Origin: Shewanella sp. 10N.286.48.A6 | Lineage (GTDB): Bacteria > Pseudomonadota > Gammaproteobacteria > Enterobacterales > Shewanellaceae | DNA: 64,000 nucleotides | Assembly: GCF_002873135.1 (NCBI RefSeq) | Contig: NZ_MCVI01000009.1 | Coordinates: forward strand, 1 to 64,000 | Direction of reading: 5' to 3' | Shown: in pieces, positions 1-8,954 of the stretch | Layout of the letters: every line of letters starts with the position of its first letter | Numbering within the stretch: the first letter of the stretch is position 1 | Notes under the pieces: model-generated | Database searches by the model: none | Seen by the model: only the letters and a program-made list of their open reading frames with translations | Told to the model about the DNA's origin: nothing | Position numbers and translations under genes: made by a program

Positions 1-2
1 CT

Positions 3-59
3 GTGCGGCTTGGCCTGCGAATGGCCACTATTAACCAGTACGAAAGCATGAAGCTATAA
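3..59 (+). CDS. possible C-terminal end of an upstream gene (partial)
   Basis: The frame starting at base 3 is open from the window edge and stops with TAA at 57-59, giving a tail that ends QYESMKL. The other two forward frames also stop within the first 51 bases, so this choice rests only on being the longest. No family can be recognised from 18 residues. A gene here would run toward the minus-strand gene that begins its 3' end at 253. Confidence 0.25.
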   Translation: MRLGLRMATINQYESMKL

Positions 60-112
60 CTGTAAAACAGAGTATCCGAATTGACGTTAAGTACTATGAG
101 ACCTGTGACTTG

Positions 113-142
113 GCAGCGAGTATTGTTAGTTGTACTCGCTGC
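113..142. other. perfect 10-bp inverted repeat (hairpin)
   Basis: GCAGCGAGTA at 113-122 and TACTCGCTGC at 133-142 are exact reverse complements around a 10-base loop. There is no T-run on either side, so it is not a textbook intrinsic terminator. It lies between two apparently convergent genes, where a bidirectional stop would be expected. Confidence 0.5.
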
Positions 143-252
143 AACATCCTTAACCCAAGCTAGATAAGATTAAGGTGTGAGTTTGTGCTTACTTACATTT
201 GCTTACCTTTTACTTATTTAGGGGGGGTCAGTTAGTTAGCTTATTGAAGTGG

Positions 253-2337
253 TTAACAAGACGCATTAATACGATTTCTGCCATTGGCTTTGGCGCGATA
301 CAATGCGGTGTCTGCAGCGCATAACAAGGCTTTAGCCGTTCGAAACTGGCTATTGATTTCACATGCATAGCCTTGGCTTACACTAATGCTGACTGATTCA
401 TCCAAACCAATATCAATAAAAGTTAGGGCCTTGATATTTTGTTGAACGAGTAAGGCTATTTGCTCCACCTCTACAGTGCTTAAATTTGGCAATATCAGTG
501 CAAACTCTTCGCCGCCATATCTGGCCACGGTGCATTCGTTATTAGGCACAGAGGCTTTAATGGCGTCGGCGACTTTTTGCCAGCGCTGACGTTTTTCATG
601 GTTATTGGAGGCGCTGATTAATGCCAACTCTTGTGGTGTTAGATCTTGAGCAAACAACGGGTTATGTTTAAGTGCTTGGGCTTCTTTTAGCGGTTTTCCT
701 TCTGCTAGCAAATAGGCTTTATGCTTATTTTCTGCCAGCCAGCGTTTAGTCAGATGATGTAAGCGACTTTTTATTCGCAGGCTATCATTGTGTTCGCTAA
801 TCCAGGCGGTTGCCCGTGGCCAGCGCCTTAATAATGCTTCGTGGGCAATGCTAAAACAGGCTTGGCCATTTTGCAGGTGGGACACAAATAAGCGGCTATT
901 GACCATGGCCTGGGTCAATGTGTGCTGTTCTTTGCTTTGCAGTTGTGACCAGGTTGCGGTGCGGCTAGTGATGGAGGTTTCATCCTCTCGCAGCGTCACC
1001 AGTAGGGACAATACCTGTGGTAAACAGGCTTGTTGTGAGTCAGTTAATTGTGCCATGGCGTCGTCGGCATTTTTACCTATTGCGCCTTCGATACCGCCTA
1101 ATTGTTGGTAAACGCTAAACAGTAATTGATTGTCTTTACTGCGTTGCAGGTATAGCGCTTGCAACATGTATTGCAACATAGGTAATGCATCAGGGTTACT
1201 GGCGGCCTCTGTACAGAGTATTTCATCTAGCGGCATGGCTGTTTCAGGATCGACACTCCAGCTTAAATTGGCTGCAATTGCTGGCAGGCGGATCATTTGC
1301 AGTAATTCATTACGCGAAGGCGACGCTAAATCAAAATGAGCCCCTTTACCTTTACCCGCCATTAAACTGGGATAAGTCACTAGTAATGGGTAAAACTCAT
1401 TACGACAAGCACTGATAATCAATACCACAGAAGAGTTGGCCAGTTTTTCTAAGATCTCAATAAATGCATAACGTTGATCATCTGTAAAGATCGGCGATGA
1501 CAGAAAGACTTCTAAGCGATCAATAAACAATGCTAAGTGAGTTTCGTTAGTGCTGCTGAGTTTGATGGCCTGCTGACATTGCTCAATAATGGTGGGCATA
1601 TCTGTTATTAGCTTGTGCGACAGGGTTTCGGCGCTGTCACCACTAAATACTGGAATATCGTTGATTTCCCAGTCCAGCATAATACTGGCCAGTTCGGAAA
1701 ATAATTGTGTTTTAGCCACATTGGCAAAATCTAAATGGCTATAGCTGGCAACCTTTACCCCGTTGTAAACCGTATTAGCCATTAAATTGGGCATGATTCC
1801 GGCATTAATGAGTGATGATTTTCCGCTGCCGCTAGGGCCTAAAACTAAACAAAATCCGCGGCCATATTTAACTTGTACACTGATGCGTTCAAGCAAGGTG
1901 GCAATTTGTTTGCTGCGACCAAAAAACACCTCGGCGTAATTGGCGCTATAGGCTTGTAAGCCCGGAAAGGGTGATCCTGCTTGCCACGTCTGGCTGTCGG
2001 CCACGGTTTCATGGCCAATGGGGAAATTTACCTTAGCAAGAGTGCGATAGCCGCGCTTGCGAATGGTTTCAATATAGCTGGGTTCAGTGGCTTTATCGCC
2101 CAATGCGCGGCGTAATTGGTTAATGACTTTATGCAGTGGATTATCGCCAATATCGGCTTCTGGCCAGCATTGATTGACAATGTCATCACTGCTGAGTACC
2201 TCGCCTTGCTGTTGACATAACAGCAATAAAACATCCATTGCCTTAGGCTCAAGTTGTTTGGTTTTTTTACCTTGTCTAAGGGCGTTACTATTAGGGTCAA
2301 CCTGCCAGTCACCAAAGAAAAATATATCTTTGCTCAT
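253..2337 (-). CDS. winged-helix / STAND NTPase protein with truncated GGDEF domain
   Basis: 694 residues. Residues 1-105 form an OmpR/CadC-type winged helix (transcriptional regulatory C-terminal family). From about 121 an nSTAND-type NTPase module follows, with Walker A GPSGSGKSS at 167-175 and a Walker B-like strand (ALFID) further on. The last ~110 residues are the second half of a GGDEF domain: RYGGEEF at 606-612 and the closing ALYRAKANGRNR. The first half, with the helix containing DxLTGLxNRR and the metal-binding D-x-FK segment, is absent; the helix ending WQKVADAIKAS follows the NTPase region directly. Known role of the parts: DNA binding, signal-dependent NTPase switching and c-di-GMP synthesis. 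With half the catalytic domain missing, cyclase activity is unlikely; the remnant may be structural. Likely cytoplasmic, since no membrane segment is evident. No operon partner. Confidence 0.85.
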   Translation of the reverse strand: MSKDIFFFGDWQVDPNSNALRQGKKTKQLEPKAMDVLLLLCQQQGEVLSSDDIVNQCWPEADIGDNPLHKVINQLRRALGDKATEPSYIETIRKRGYRTLAKVNFPIGHETVADSQTWQAGSPFPGLQAYSANYAEVFFGRSKQIATLLERISVQVKYGRGFCLVLGPSGSGKSSLINAGIMPNLMANTVYNGVKVASYSHLDFANVAKTQLFSELASIMLDWEINDIPVFSGDSAETLSHKLITDMPTIIEQCQQAIKLSSTNETHLALFIDRLEVFLSSPIFTDDQRYAFIEILEKLANSSVVLIISACRNEFYPLLVTYPSLMAGKGKGAHFDLASPSRNELLQMIRLPAIAANLSWSVDPETAMPLDEILCTEAASNPDALPMLQYMLQALYLQRSKDNQLLFSVYQQLGGIEGAIGKNADDAMAQLTDSQQACLPQVLSLLVTLREDETSITSRTATWSQLQSKEQHTLTQAMVNSRLFVSHLQNGQACFSIAHEALLRRWPRATAWISEHNDSLRIKSRLHHLTKRWLAENKHKAYLLAEGKPLKEAQALKHNPLFAQDLTPQELALISASNNHEKRQRWQKVADAIKASVPNNECTVARYGGEEFALILPNLSTVEVEQIALLVQQNIKALTFIDIGLDESVSISVSQGYACEINSQFRTAKALLCAADTALYRAKANGRNRINASC

Positions 2338-2639
2338 TATTACAATCCATTGAATATCAGCTATTTTTCAATGTCGTGAGTTAAAAAACGACAAGTTTTT
2401 AAATGCAAAATTAGTACATTAGACATTAGTTATATCAATAAATGGTTGTTTTTGTAAGCGATCGCCAAGCAAACAGAGTGGATATCTTTGTCAGGCGACT
2501 TTGCTTGGCTTTTATTCTGTAGATTTTGCGAGGCTAGTTTTTATCGCTATGTCTTTTGTCGCTATGCTTGTTAATAAAACCGTTGTTATCTAGATAGTCG
2601 TTGTCGATATTGTCCTTAAAAAGTCACTAGTAGGTTTGG
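2338..2639. other. intergenic, no feature seen
   Basis: About 300 bases between two minus-strand genes. It presumably holds the promoter of the winged-helix/NTPase gene. I see no terminator hairpin, convincing operator or small gene. Confidence 0.4.
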
Positions 2640-3686
2640 CTACTTTGATGATGTCGTTAGCTGGCTTAAGGCCTGTGCGGTTAACATTTCTGTATAAGCG
2701 TTTATTTTGACATGCTTTGGGCTCCAGCCTTTAATAAAGCGCTGAAAATCGGCCCATGCTATGCAATACAAAGGGCGCCAAGTTTGTTCAACCTCTTTAG
2801 GATTAATATCTGGCTGATGGAGATTAATGCTGCTGGCGAGCTGACTAAAATAGTAATCCAAATATTGCTCGATTAGTTTATGTGGTTCGGTAAATGTCAG
2901 CGTACTGCTTAGCAGTAAAATCACATCTTTCATGCCGCAACCTTGGCCCACATATTGAAAGTCCACCGCAGCAGCTTTGTCGTGGTGAGTATTAAAACAA
3001 AAGTTAGCGAGTTTGGCATCGCCGTGGATTATTGTTTGGTATGGCGTCTGTTTTAAAGCGCGATCGATTGTATTGGCTGCCATTTTTAACGGCTGATCGC
3101 TGAGTGCCTGTAATTCATCGGGGCGAGTATCTAAATGCCAGTAGCTGCCTGTGGGCCATAGGTCGGTGGTATTCACGGTTGATGGCTGGCTAGTTGTAAA
3201 TTGATTAGCCATAAATTGGCCGTGAAAATGCCCCAGCCATTTAAGGCTGGCCAAAATGGCTGTGTGATCGGCATGGGTTAATACTTGATCGAAACCTAAA
3301 GTATGTAAGTCTTCAAGGATCAGTAAGGTTTCTAGTTCGCTGCGCTGAATGTATAAACATTGAGGCACGCTGTTTTCGCTTTGACGATCATTATCACAGC
3401 CACTGCCACATAGCTGAGCGTAGTGCTGATACCAGTTAGCTTCAACTTGATAAGATTTGAGTTTACGTTGATGTGATAGGGCGCTATTCCAGCCCTTGGG
3501 ATGCGACTCTGGCTGTGGCAGTTTAATGTGTTTAACGATAACAGATGAATATTGGCTACCAGTAAGCTTAGCGCGAAATAGTTCGCCATAACCGCCCCAT
3601 AGGGATTGAATTACCTCAATCTCGCTTATACTTTGAGCTTTTAATGCCGTGGTAATCTTGCTAATAACTGCTTTATCTATCGTCAT
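2640..3686 (-). CDS. kinase-fold phosphotransferase (APH/CHK-like)
   Basis: 348 residues from the chosen ATG at 3686. A longer frame opens with GTG at 3722, but AAGG sits 7-8 bases before the internal ATG, so I prefer MTIDKAVISK as the start. The Brenner-type catalytic motif IIHGDAKLAN (about residue 218) and the downstream metal-binding VDFQ (about 242) identify the aminoglycoside phosphotransferase / ecdysteroid-kinase-like (CHK) superfamily. These enzymes transfer the ATP gamma-phosphate to small-molecule hydroxyls; the substrate cannot be inferred here. Cytoplasmic, no signal peptide. It stands alone, divergent from the small DUF5062 gene. Confidence 0.75.
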   Translation of the reverse strand: MTIDKAVISKITTALKAQSISEIEVIQSLWGGYGELFRAKLTGSQYSSVIVKHIKLPQPESHPKGWNSALSHQRKLKSYQVEANWYQHYAQLCGSGCDNDRQSENSVPQCLYIQRSELETLLILEDLHTLGFDQVLTHADHTAILASLKWLGHFHGQFMANQFTTSQPSTVNTTDLWPTGSYWHLDTRPDELQALSDQPLKMAANTIDRALKQTPYQTIIHGDAKLANFCFNTHHDKAAAVDFQYVGQGCGMKDVILLLSSTLTFTEPHKLIEQYLDYYFSQLASSINLHQPDINPKEVEQTWRPLYCIAWADFQRFIKGWSPKHVKINAYTEMLTAQALSQLTTSSK

Positions 3687-3909
3687 TAAACCCTTACTTT
3701 CCCTTTTTGATGTTGTAGCCACTTCATAAAACCATAATCTAGCTATTGTGCCAGAATTTTACTTAATAGCTAAAGTGATAAGCTAATCGATTGATAATTG
3801 CTCAACTAAGAATAAAACAAGTTATTGGCTGCTGTTTTTACGCAGCAGTGATTGAATTTTATCCCCAATAGCGTAGTTTTAGCGTAAAGCCCCAAACGAG
3901 AGTGGTTAT

Positions 3910-4170
3910 ATGAAGCCAGGTAAGAACGATACTAAATTGCTTAAACTCGCAATGGAAATTGGTGAGGGTTATGCAAAACGTCGCGGTTTTGAAAACTTTG
4001 GTGTTGGTATATCGCCAAAAGATAAAGTGGAATGTATTTACCGTTTATTGGTGCAAGATGGGCTAATTCAAGCATTAGCTGAAGATAATGATGATGGCCC
4101 AAATCGTAAGCATAAATTGATTTTGTGGATCAGTCGCCAACTTCCTGAAGATCATCCCCTTAAAAACTAA
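3910..4170 (+). CDS. DUF5062 family small protein
   Basis: 86 residues, charged and soluble, with no signal peptide or membrane segment. The pattern (LKLAMEIGEGYAKRRGF near the N terminus, VECIYRLLVQDGLI in the middle, HKLILWISRQLP near the end) matches my memory of the DUF5062 family of Shewanella and Vibrio. Function unknown. A strong hairpin terminator follows 35 bases after the stop. Confidence 0.65.
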   Translation: MKPGKNDTKLLKLAMEIGEGYAKRRGFENFGVGISPKDKVECIYRLLVQDGLIQALAEDNDDGPNRKHKLILWISRQLPEDHPLKN

Positions 4171-4205
4171 CCCATGGGTGAGTTGCTTAGTTATTCCGAT
4201 TACGT

Positions 4206-4232
4206 AAAAAGCCGAGATGTTCTCGGCTTTTT
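4206..4232. terminator. bidirectional intrinsic terminator
   Basis: GCCGAGA (4211-4217), loop TGT, TCTCGGC (4221-4227), flanked by an A-run on the left and a T-run on the right. It serves the DUF5062 gene on the plus strand and the MscS-type gene on the minus strand. Confidence 0.85.
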
Positions 4233-4254
4233 AATGGCGACTGGAATGTAAAAC

Positions 4255-6081
4255 TTATCCTTTCAGTTCTACTTCAATGTCAGTTTCTTCTGGTGATTTC
4301 ATCACATCTTTAGGTTTAGTGACACTGCCCACAGGTGGGTAGGGCACTGTGCCTTTAAATTCATCACGGGTAGTTTCGCTGTAATTGGGAAAAGGTAAGG
4401 CATCTTCCTCGATTAATTGTTTAATGGTTTGCTCCGCTTGTTGTTGTACCTCGACGTCTGCGCTGCTGGCATTTTGTAGCATGACATTTTGACCAATAGG
4501 GGCAATTTTAATGTCTAACTGCTTTAAAATATTCAGTAAGTGAAAGTTTAAATCCTCAGCAATACCAAAATATTCATTGATATCACCGGTATCGATATAG
4601 GCATTTACGTTGACGACAAACGCATCACGCTCAATGGCAAGAAAACGCGCCCGCTGAGCAATCTCTAACACTCTGGGGTGTGACAATAATAATTTTCGCA
4701 GTTCCATTAACAGCATTTGCAGTTGCTCTTTACTGGTATCAAGGCTAATGCGCAGATCGTGCTTATAGCGGCGACGATCGATAACAGAGAAGTTTTCTAA
4801 CTCTTGGGATGAAAATACCGAGTTAGGGATATGCACTACGGTGCGATCGAGTTTTCTGATCCGCGTCGAGCGTAAGCCAATTTCTTCAACTACGCCCATA
4901 GTGGTGCCAAAGCGGCAAAAATCCCCCGGTTTTATTGGTCTTGCAGCATATAAAGTTAATGCGCCGAAGACATTTTCTAATGGTTTTTGCGCCGCCAAGG
5001 CAATGGCTAAACTGCCGACACCTAGGCCGGTTAAAATGGTGGCCATGTTGTATCCTGAGCTTTCAAACCACATTAAGGCAATAACCACCACAATGACGAT
5101 TTTTAATATTGCTACCATAGGCCTGAGTAAGGCCACGGAGTAGCTTTTATCTTGATCGTTTAATTGCTTGGATTTTATTGCGGAATACAATTCCACTAAA
5201 CCTAAAATTAGAATGGTGTTGGCGATATACAGCAAGGTGCTGTTATCAAACCAAACCCTTGCCCTAATCGATAAACCTAATGACAGCGCCACATATTGCA
5301 AGCTCGAAAGATATAAAAACCAGCGCAAGCTGTTGCCTGAAAAACGGGTTAATCCAGCCAGTTTATGTTCAAATTTAGCGGCAATGGTTTTGGCGGCAAT
5401 GCTGATTAATCCGGTGGCGATCCAACCAAAGAAAATACACAGAATAAAGATCAGCAGTTGCCAGTTTTCCATATGGAACATGGTGAATTGCGGTAAAACG
5501 TTAGCCAGTGCTTCGATTTGCGGGCTGTAGCCATATTCGTCCCATAGCTCAGGAACTTGGGCTATAGTGGCGTTAGAGATCTTCCAAATTTTGCCTTTTT
5601 TACCGTCTGGAACTCGCTGTAAATAGACCGGAACAGGGCCTTTACTGGTTTCTAGTACCCCTAACAAATCACGATAGCTTGGCAGTTTATCGTTAAGGTG
5701 TCCTTCTGGTTGATCGCTGATCTGCGAAAGGTCGAGGATGTTTTGTTTATTCCATAATATCGCCAGTTTACGCAGTAAATCGGCACCATCTTCGGGATTA
5801 ATATCTTTGGGCAGGTAACGCAGATCAATAAACTCAGTGGCAGCTTCCCAGTCGTTTTCTTGTACCGCTCGACCGATTTCAATGAGGGCTGATAAAGGAG
5901 TTTCGCCATCTCGGGCGAGGGTGAGTCCACCTTGAGCTTCGGCTATGGCTTCACTGCGCTTTTCTGCTTCAGCAACTTTTTTTAAATTGATATCGTCCGC
6001 AGCCATGGCGGTTGGCATTAGGCTCGACATCGATAACAACACAAAAGCAGTAAAAAGCGTTCGCCATGTTGTTTGCAGCAT
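4255..6081 (-). CDS. MscS-family mechanosensitive ion channel
   Basis: 608 residues with a signal peptide (about 1-28, ending MPTAMA) and a periplasmic N-terminal region to about residue 205. Several membrane helices follow. The pore-lining helix with small residues (TILTGLGVGSLAIALAAQ, about 345-365) and the following beta-domain signature (IKPGDFCRF...VVEEIGLRSTRIR...VHIPNSVF) are the hallmark of the MscS family. Such channels open under membrane tension and release solutes on hypo-osmotic shock. It is longer than E. coli MscS (286 aa) because of the N-terminal extension, as in MscK/YbdG-type relatives. TAGGGATAAAATC precedes the ATG as ribosome site. Monocistronic. Confidence 0.92.
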   Translation of the reverse strand: MLQTTWRTLFTAFVLLSMSSLMPTAMAADDINLKKVAEAEKRSEAIAEAQGGLTLARDGETPLSALIEIGRAVQENDWEAATEFIDLRYLPKDINPEDGADLLRKLAILWNKQNILDLSQISDQPEGHLNDKLPSYRDLLGVLETSKGPVPVYLQRVPDGKKGKIWKISNATIAQVPELWDEYGYSPQIEALANVLPQFTMFHMENWQLLIFILCIFFGWIATGLISIAAKTIAAKFEHKLAGLTRFSGNSLRWFLYLSSLQYVALSLGLSIRARVWFDNSTLLYIANTILILGLVELYSAIKSKQLNDQDKSYSVALLRPMVAILKIVIVVVIALMWFESSGYNMATILTGLGVGSLAIALAAQKPLENVFGALTLYAARPIKPGDFCRFGTTMGVVEEIGLRSTRIRKLDRTVVHIPNSVFSSQELENFSVIDRRRYKHDLRISLDTSKEQLQMLLMELRKLLLSHPRVLEIAQRARFLAIERDAFVVNVNAYIDTGDINEYFGIAEDLNFHLLNILKQLDIKIAPIGQNVMLQNASSADVEVQQQAEQTIKQLIEEDALPFPNYSETTRDEFKGTVPYPPVGSVTKPKDVMKSPEETDIEVELKG

Positions 6082-6349
6082 GATTTTATCCCTAAAAGTG
6101 CAATATCTAGCTCAAATATATGTGTTTTAGCCTCAGACTGCTAGGGCGGCACACTTCTAAGTAAGTAAAAGTTACATAAATGGGTGTCTCAACTTTATCA
6201 CCAAGATAACTTTTCATATGATACAGCTTCCCAAGGTTTTGTTATCGGCTGGGCAGCGTATTTTTAGCCTTAACTAACGATAAAGAGTTGGATGGATAAA
6301 GGGCGCCCTAATAGAAGTCGTTGGCGCTTTTTTTGTGCTTTGAATCCAA

Positions 6350-6880
6350 TTAATCAGCTGGCAGCGGATTACCTTTTAACGAGATTGCGTATCGTAGCAG
6401 GGTAAAACCTTCGTCTTCATATTGTCTGATAAACGTCATACCTAACTTTTCAATGATGTTGACTGAGCCAAGATTAAGGTTGACGACTTCGCCGTAAATA
6501 ATATCTAAATCCATATGTTTCTTAGCATACTCAATACTGGCAAGGTTAGCTTCTGTGGCATAGCCCTTACCCTAAAAATCTGGGTGTAAGCGATAGCCTA
6601 TATCTACTGCATTAATACGTAAATCATATTTAAACCCACAAAAGCCTATGACTTGTTTGGTTGCTTTTAATTCTACAGCCTAACGAGCCAAACCATATTT
6701 CTGGTATTCTGCTAACCAGATGTCCTGAATAATGTTTTTTGCATCTTCGATGTTATTACACATGCCTGCATCGCCAGTGTAGCGGTTGACTTCCTCTGAA
6801 TTAAACTCAAGCACAGCCTTTGTATCGCCAAGATTAAATTCACGAATGATTAGGCGTTCAGTTTCGATTATTATTGTCAC
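6350..6880 (-). pseudogene. GNAT acetyltransferase broken by two in-frame TAG codons
   Basis: Starting from GTG at 6880 (AAGGAAATAAAA before it), the minus-strand frame reads through 177 codons to TAA at 6350. It is interrupted by TAG at 6680-6682 and TAG at 6572-6574. The translation is otherwise a full RimJ/RimL-like acetyltransferase: IETERLIIREF at the start, VIGFCGFKYD in the middle, then RLHPDF-stop-GKGYATEA and a normal tail (NLGSVNIIEKLGMTFIR). In this family the second stop position is usually Trp (PDFWGKGYATEA), and Trp is also plausible at the first, so both look like TGG to TAG changes. No frameshift or deletion is seen. The start lies 2 bases after the cold-shock-domain gene, implying a former two-gene operon. 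Confidence 0.85.
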
Positions 6881-6882
6881 TT

Positions 6883-7329
6883 TTATTTCCTTGGTTCTTG
6901 GATTGGTGCATCTGCTCCAGATGCACCTGCTCCAGATGCATTAGTGATGTCATAGTAAGCTTGATAAGCAAAGCGGCCGATGGCGATAACGATCAGAATA
7001 ATAATGATCCGGCTCATGGTGCCAGAAGCTGTGGTGGCTTTTTGCATTTTGATCGGCGATCTTTTTTTGCCACTGTTATTTCGTGTTGAGTTTTGGTGAG
7101 CATGGCTGTCTGATTTTGTGGCAACTCCCACTATTTGCGCTTCGATCGCCTTAATTTTACCGTCAGCTTGCTGCGCTACGATATACGCAATTTGATCACC
7201 TTGAATGGGCTTTCTCGCCATATGTTTAAGGGTTGAAATATGAATAAACACGTCCTTGCCACCTTCATCAGGCTCAATAAAACCGAAGCCTTTACTGCTA
7301 TTCCAGCGAACTAATCGACCTGTTTCCAT
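6883..7329 (-). CDS. cold-shock-domain protein with one membrane helix
   Basis: About 148 residues from the ATG at 7329. The frame extends upstream to 7392, but AAAGGAAACATACTC precedes a GTG-ATG-ATG cluster at 7335-7327, and the domain begins right there (METGRLVRWN). Residues 1-65 are a cold-shock/S1-like OB fold: KGFGFIEPDEGGKDVFIHIS contains RNP-1 (KGFGFI) and RNP-2 (VFIHIS). A basic linker follows, then a single hydrophobic helix (IIIILIVIAIG) and a short tail. Known relatives pair this domain with DUF1294 membrane helices; here only one helix is present. Likely role: membrane-anchored RNA or single-stranded DNA binding (inference). The tail holds a 15-base direct repeat that encodes GAxGA-type residues. 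Confidence 0.8.
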   Translation of the reverse strand: METGRLVRWNSSKGFGFIEPDEGGKDVFIHISTLKHMARKPIQGDQIAYIVAQQADGKIKAIEAQIVGVATKSDSHAHQNSTRNNSGKKRSPIKMQKATTASGTMSRIIIILIVIAIGRFAYQAYYDITNASGAGASGADAPIQEPRK

Positions 7330-7500
7330 CATCACGAGTATGTTTCCTTTTTGAACGGCTAAATGTTTACAACACATTATAAAATTGACCAAGGCTATGC
7401 TAGGTTATTAATTCAATATAATAAATAGTAATTATCAGCGACTACGACTTTTAGCAGTCAAGCTTCTCAGTCAAGATGAACAGTCAACAAGGAAGACACC

Positions 7501-8853
7501 ATGACATTATCAGCACGCTTAACAGCCATACCAACAGCATTGTCGATATCACTGGCTTTAGCAGCAACGATAACCACCACCTCGTTACGCGCTGTAGATC
7601 TTGATGATTCAGTGACCAAAGCATTACCACAACTTGAACAGCTTTATACTCACCTTCATCAACACCCTGAACTGTCCTATCAAGAGAAAAATACCAGTGC
7701 CAGAATGGCAAAAGAGTTACGGCAATTAGGTTTTGAAGTCACTGATAATTATGGCGGCTACGGTGTGGTGGGCATATTCAAAAATGGCGACGGGCCTACG
7801 GTGATGATCCGCGCCGATATTGATGCTTTACCTATTATTGAACAAACGGGCAAAGCTTATGCATCGACAGTGACAACCCAAGATGCACATAACAATACTG
7901 TGGGCATTATGCATGGCTGTGGCCATGATATTCATATGACCAGCATGATTGGCGCAGCCGAGCAATTGATGTTGCACAAGTCAGCTTGGCAAGGCACTTT
8001 GATGATGGTAGCCCAGCCTGCAGAAGAAATGGGCGGCGGCGCAAAAGCCATGCTCAAGCAAGGTTTATTTAGCGAGTTTCCCACTCCTGATAAGGTGTTA
8101 GGTTTGCATGTCAGTGCATCTATTCCTGCTGGTAAAGTCGGCTCTATTAGTGGTTATGCATTGGCCAATGTGGATTCGGTGGATATCAGCATTAAAGGCA
8201 AAGGTGGCCATGGTGCTTACCCCCATTTAACTATCGATCCTGTGGTTCTGGCGGCGCGCACAGTATTAGCATTGCAAACCATTCCAAGCCGTGAAGTGTC
8301 ACCCCTTGAGCCAAACGTGGTCACAGTGGGTTCAATTCATGGCGGCTCAAAACATAATATTATTTCCAATGAAGTGAAGCTGCAATTAACTCTGCGATCA
8401 TATAACCCTGAAGTACGTGAGCAGCAAATCGCTGCCATAAAACGTATCACTAAGGGCATTGCGATTAGTGCGGGTTTACCTGATGAACTGATGCCTGAAG
8501 TGTATGTGCATGAAGATGAAAAAATACCTTCGACTTATAATGACCCAGCATTGGCTGCCCAAGTTAAGGCCAGCATTGAAGCTGAACTAGGAAAAGATAA
8601 TGTGGTGCTAGCGCCACAGGTTATGGCCGGAGAAGATTTTGGCTTATATGGCCGAACTGAGCAAAATATTCCGATCACTTTATTTTGGTTAGGGGCTGTT
8701 GAGCCAAGCGTGTATCAAGCCAGTATTGATAGCGGCGACAGCTTGCCATCATTGCATTCGAGTAAGTTTGCCCCAGATTATCCGTTAACTATCAGCACCG
8801 GCGTGCGGGCAATGACACGCGCGGCAATGGATTTGTTTAATAGTAGCAAATAA
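7501..8853 (+). CDS. exported M20 family amidohydrolase/peptidase
   Basis: 450 residues with an N-terminal signal-like hydrophobic segment (about 1-30). The metal-site motif HGCGHDIHMT, the downstream PAEEMGGGAKAML, and the late MAGEDFG segment define the M20D group (aminoacylase, IAA-amino-acid hydrolase, carboxypeptidase Ss1-like). These dimetal enzymes hydrolyse N-acyl or amide bonds of amino acid conjugates. Export suggests scavenging of N-acyl amino acids or short peptides in the periplasm (inference). AGGAAGACACC precedes the ATG. Next gene is ppiB, 101 bases downstream. Confidence 0.9.
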   Translation: MTLSARLTAIPTALSISLALAATITTTSLRAVDLDDSVTKALPQLEQLYTHLHQHPELSYQEKNTSARMAKELRQLGFEVTDNYGGYGVVGIFKNGDGPTVMIRADIDALPIIEQTGKAYASTVTTQDAHNNTVGIMHGCGHDIHMTSMIGAAEQLMLHKSAWQGTLMMVAQPAEEMGGGAKAMLKQGLFSEFPTPDKVLGLHVSASIPAGKVGSISGYALANVDSVDISIKGKGGHGAYPHLTIDPVVLAARTVLALQTIPSREVSPLEPNVVTVGSIHGGSKHNIISNEVKLQLTLRSYNPEVREQQIAAIKRITKGIAISAGLPDELMPEVYVHEDEKIPSTYNDPALAAQVKASIEAELGKDNVVLAPQVMAGEDFGLYGRTEQNIPITLFWLGAVEPSVYQASIDSGDSLPSLHSSKFAPDYPLTISTGVRAMTRAAMDLFNSSK

Positions 8854-8954
8854 GCTTACTTTATCTGACTTAAAGCATGACGCTTATTTATAGCCTGAAG
8901 CATAGGATAAACGCTATAATTGAGCTTAACTTTTCGTTGTTAAATTGAGATCCC

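Noticed and set aside
4841..5530. Open frames on the opposite strand of the MscS-type gene
   Set aside because: They overlap a clear coding gene, lack ribosome sites and show no recognisable protein pattern. The same applies to the many other antisense frames across the window.
6297..6334. Hairpin GGCGCC/GGCGC followed by a T-run as a terminator
   Set aside because: It would only act on plus-strand transcription, for which no gene is present, and the stem relies on G-T pairs.
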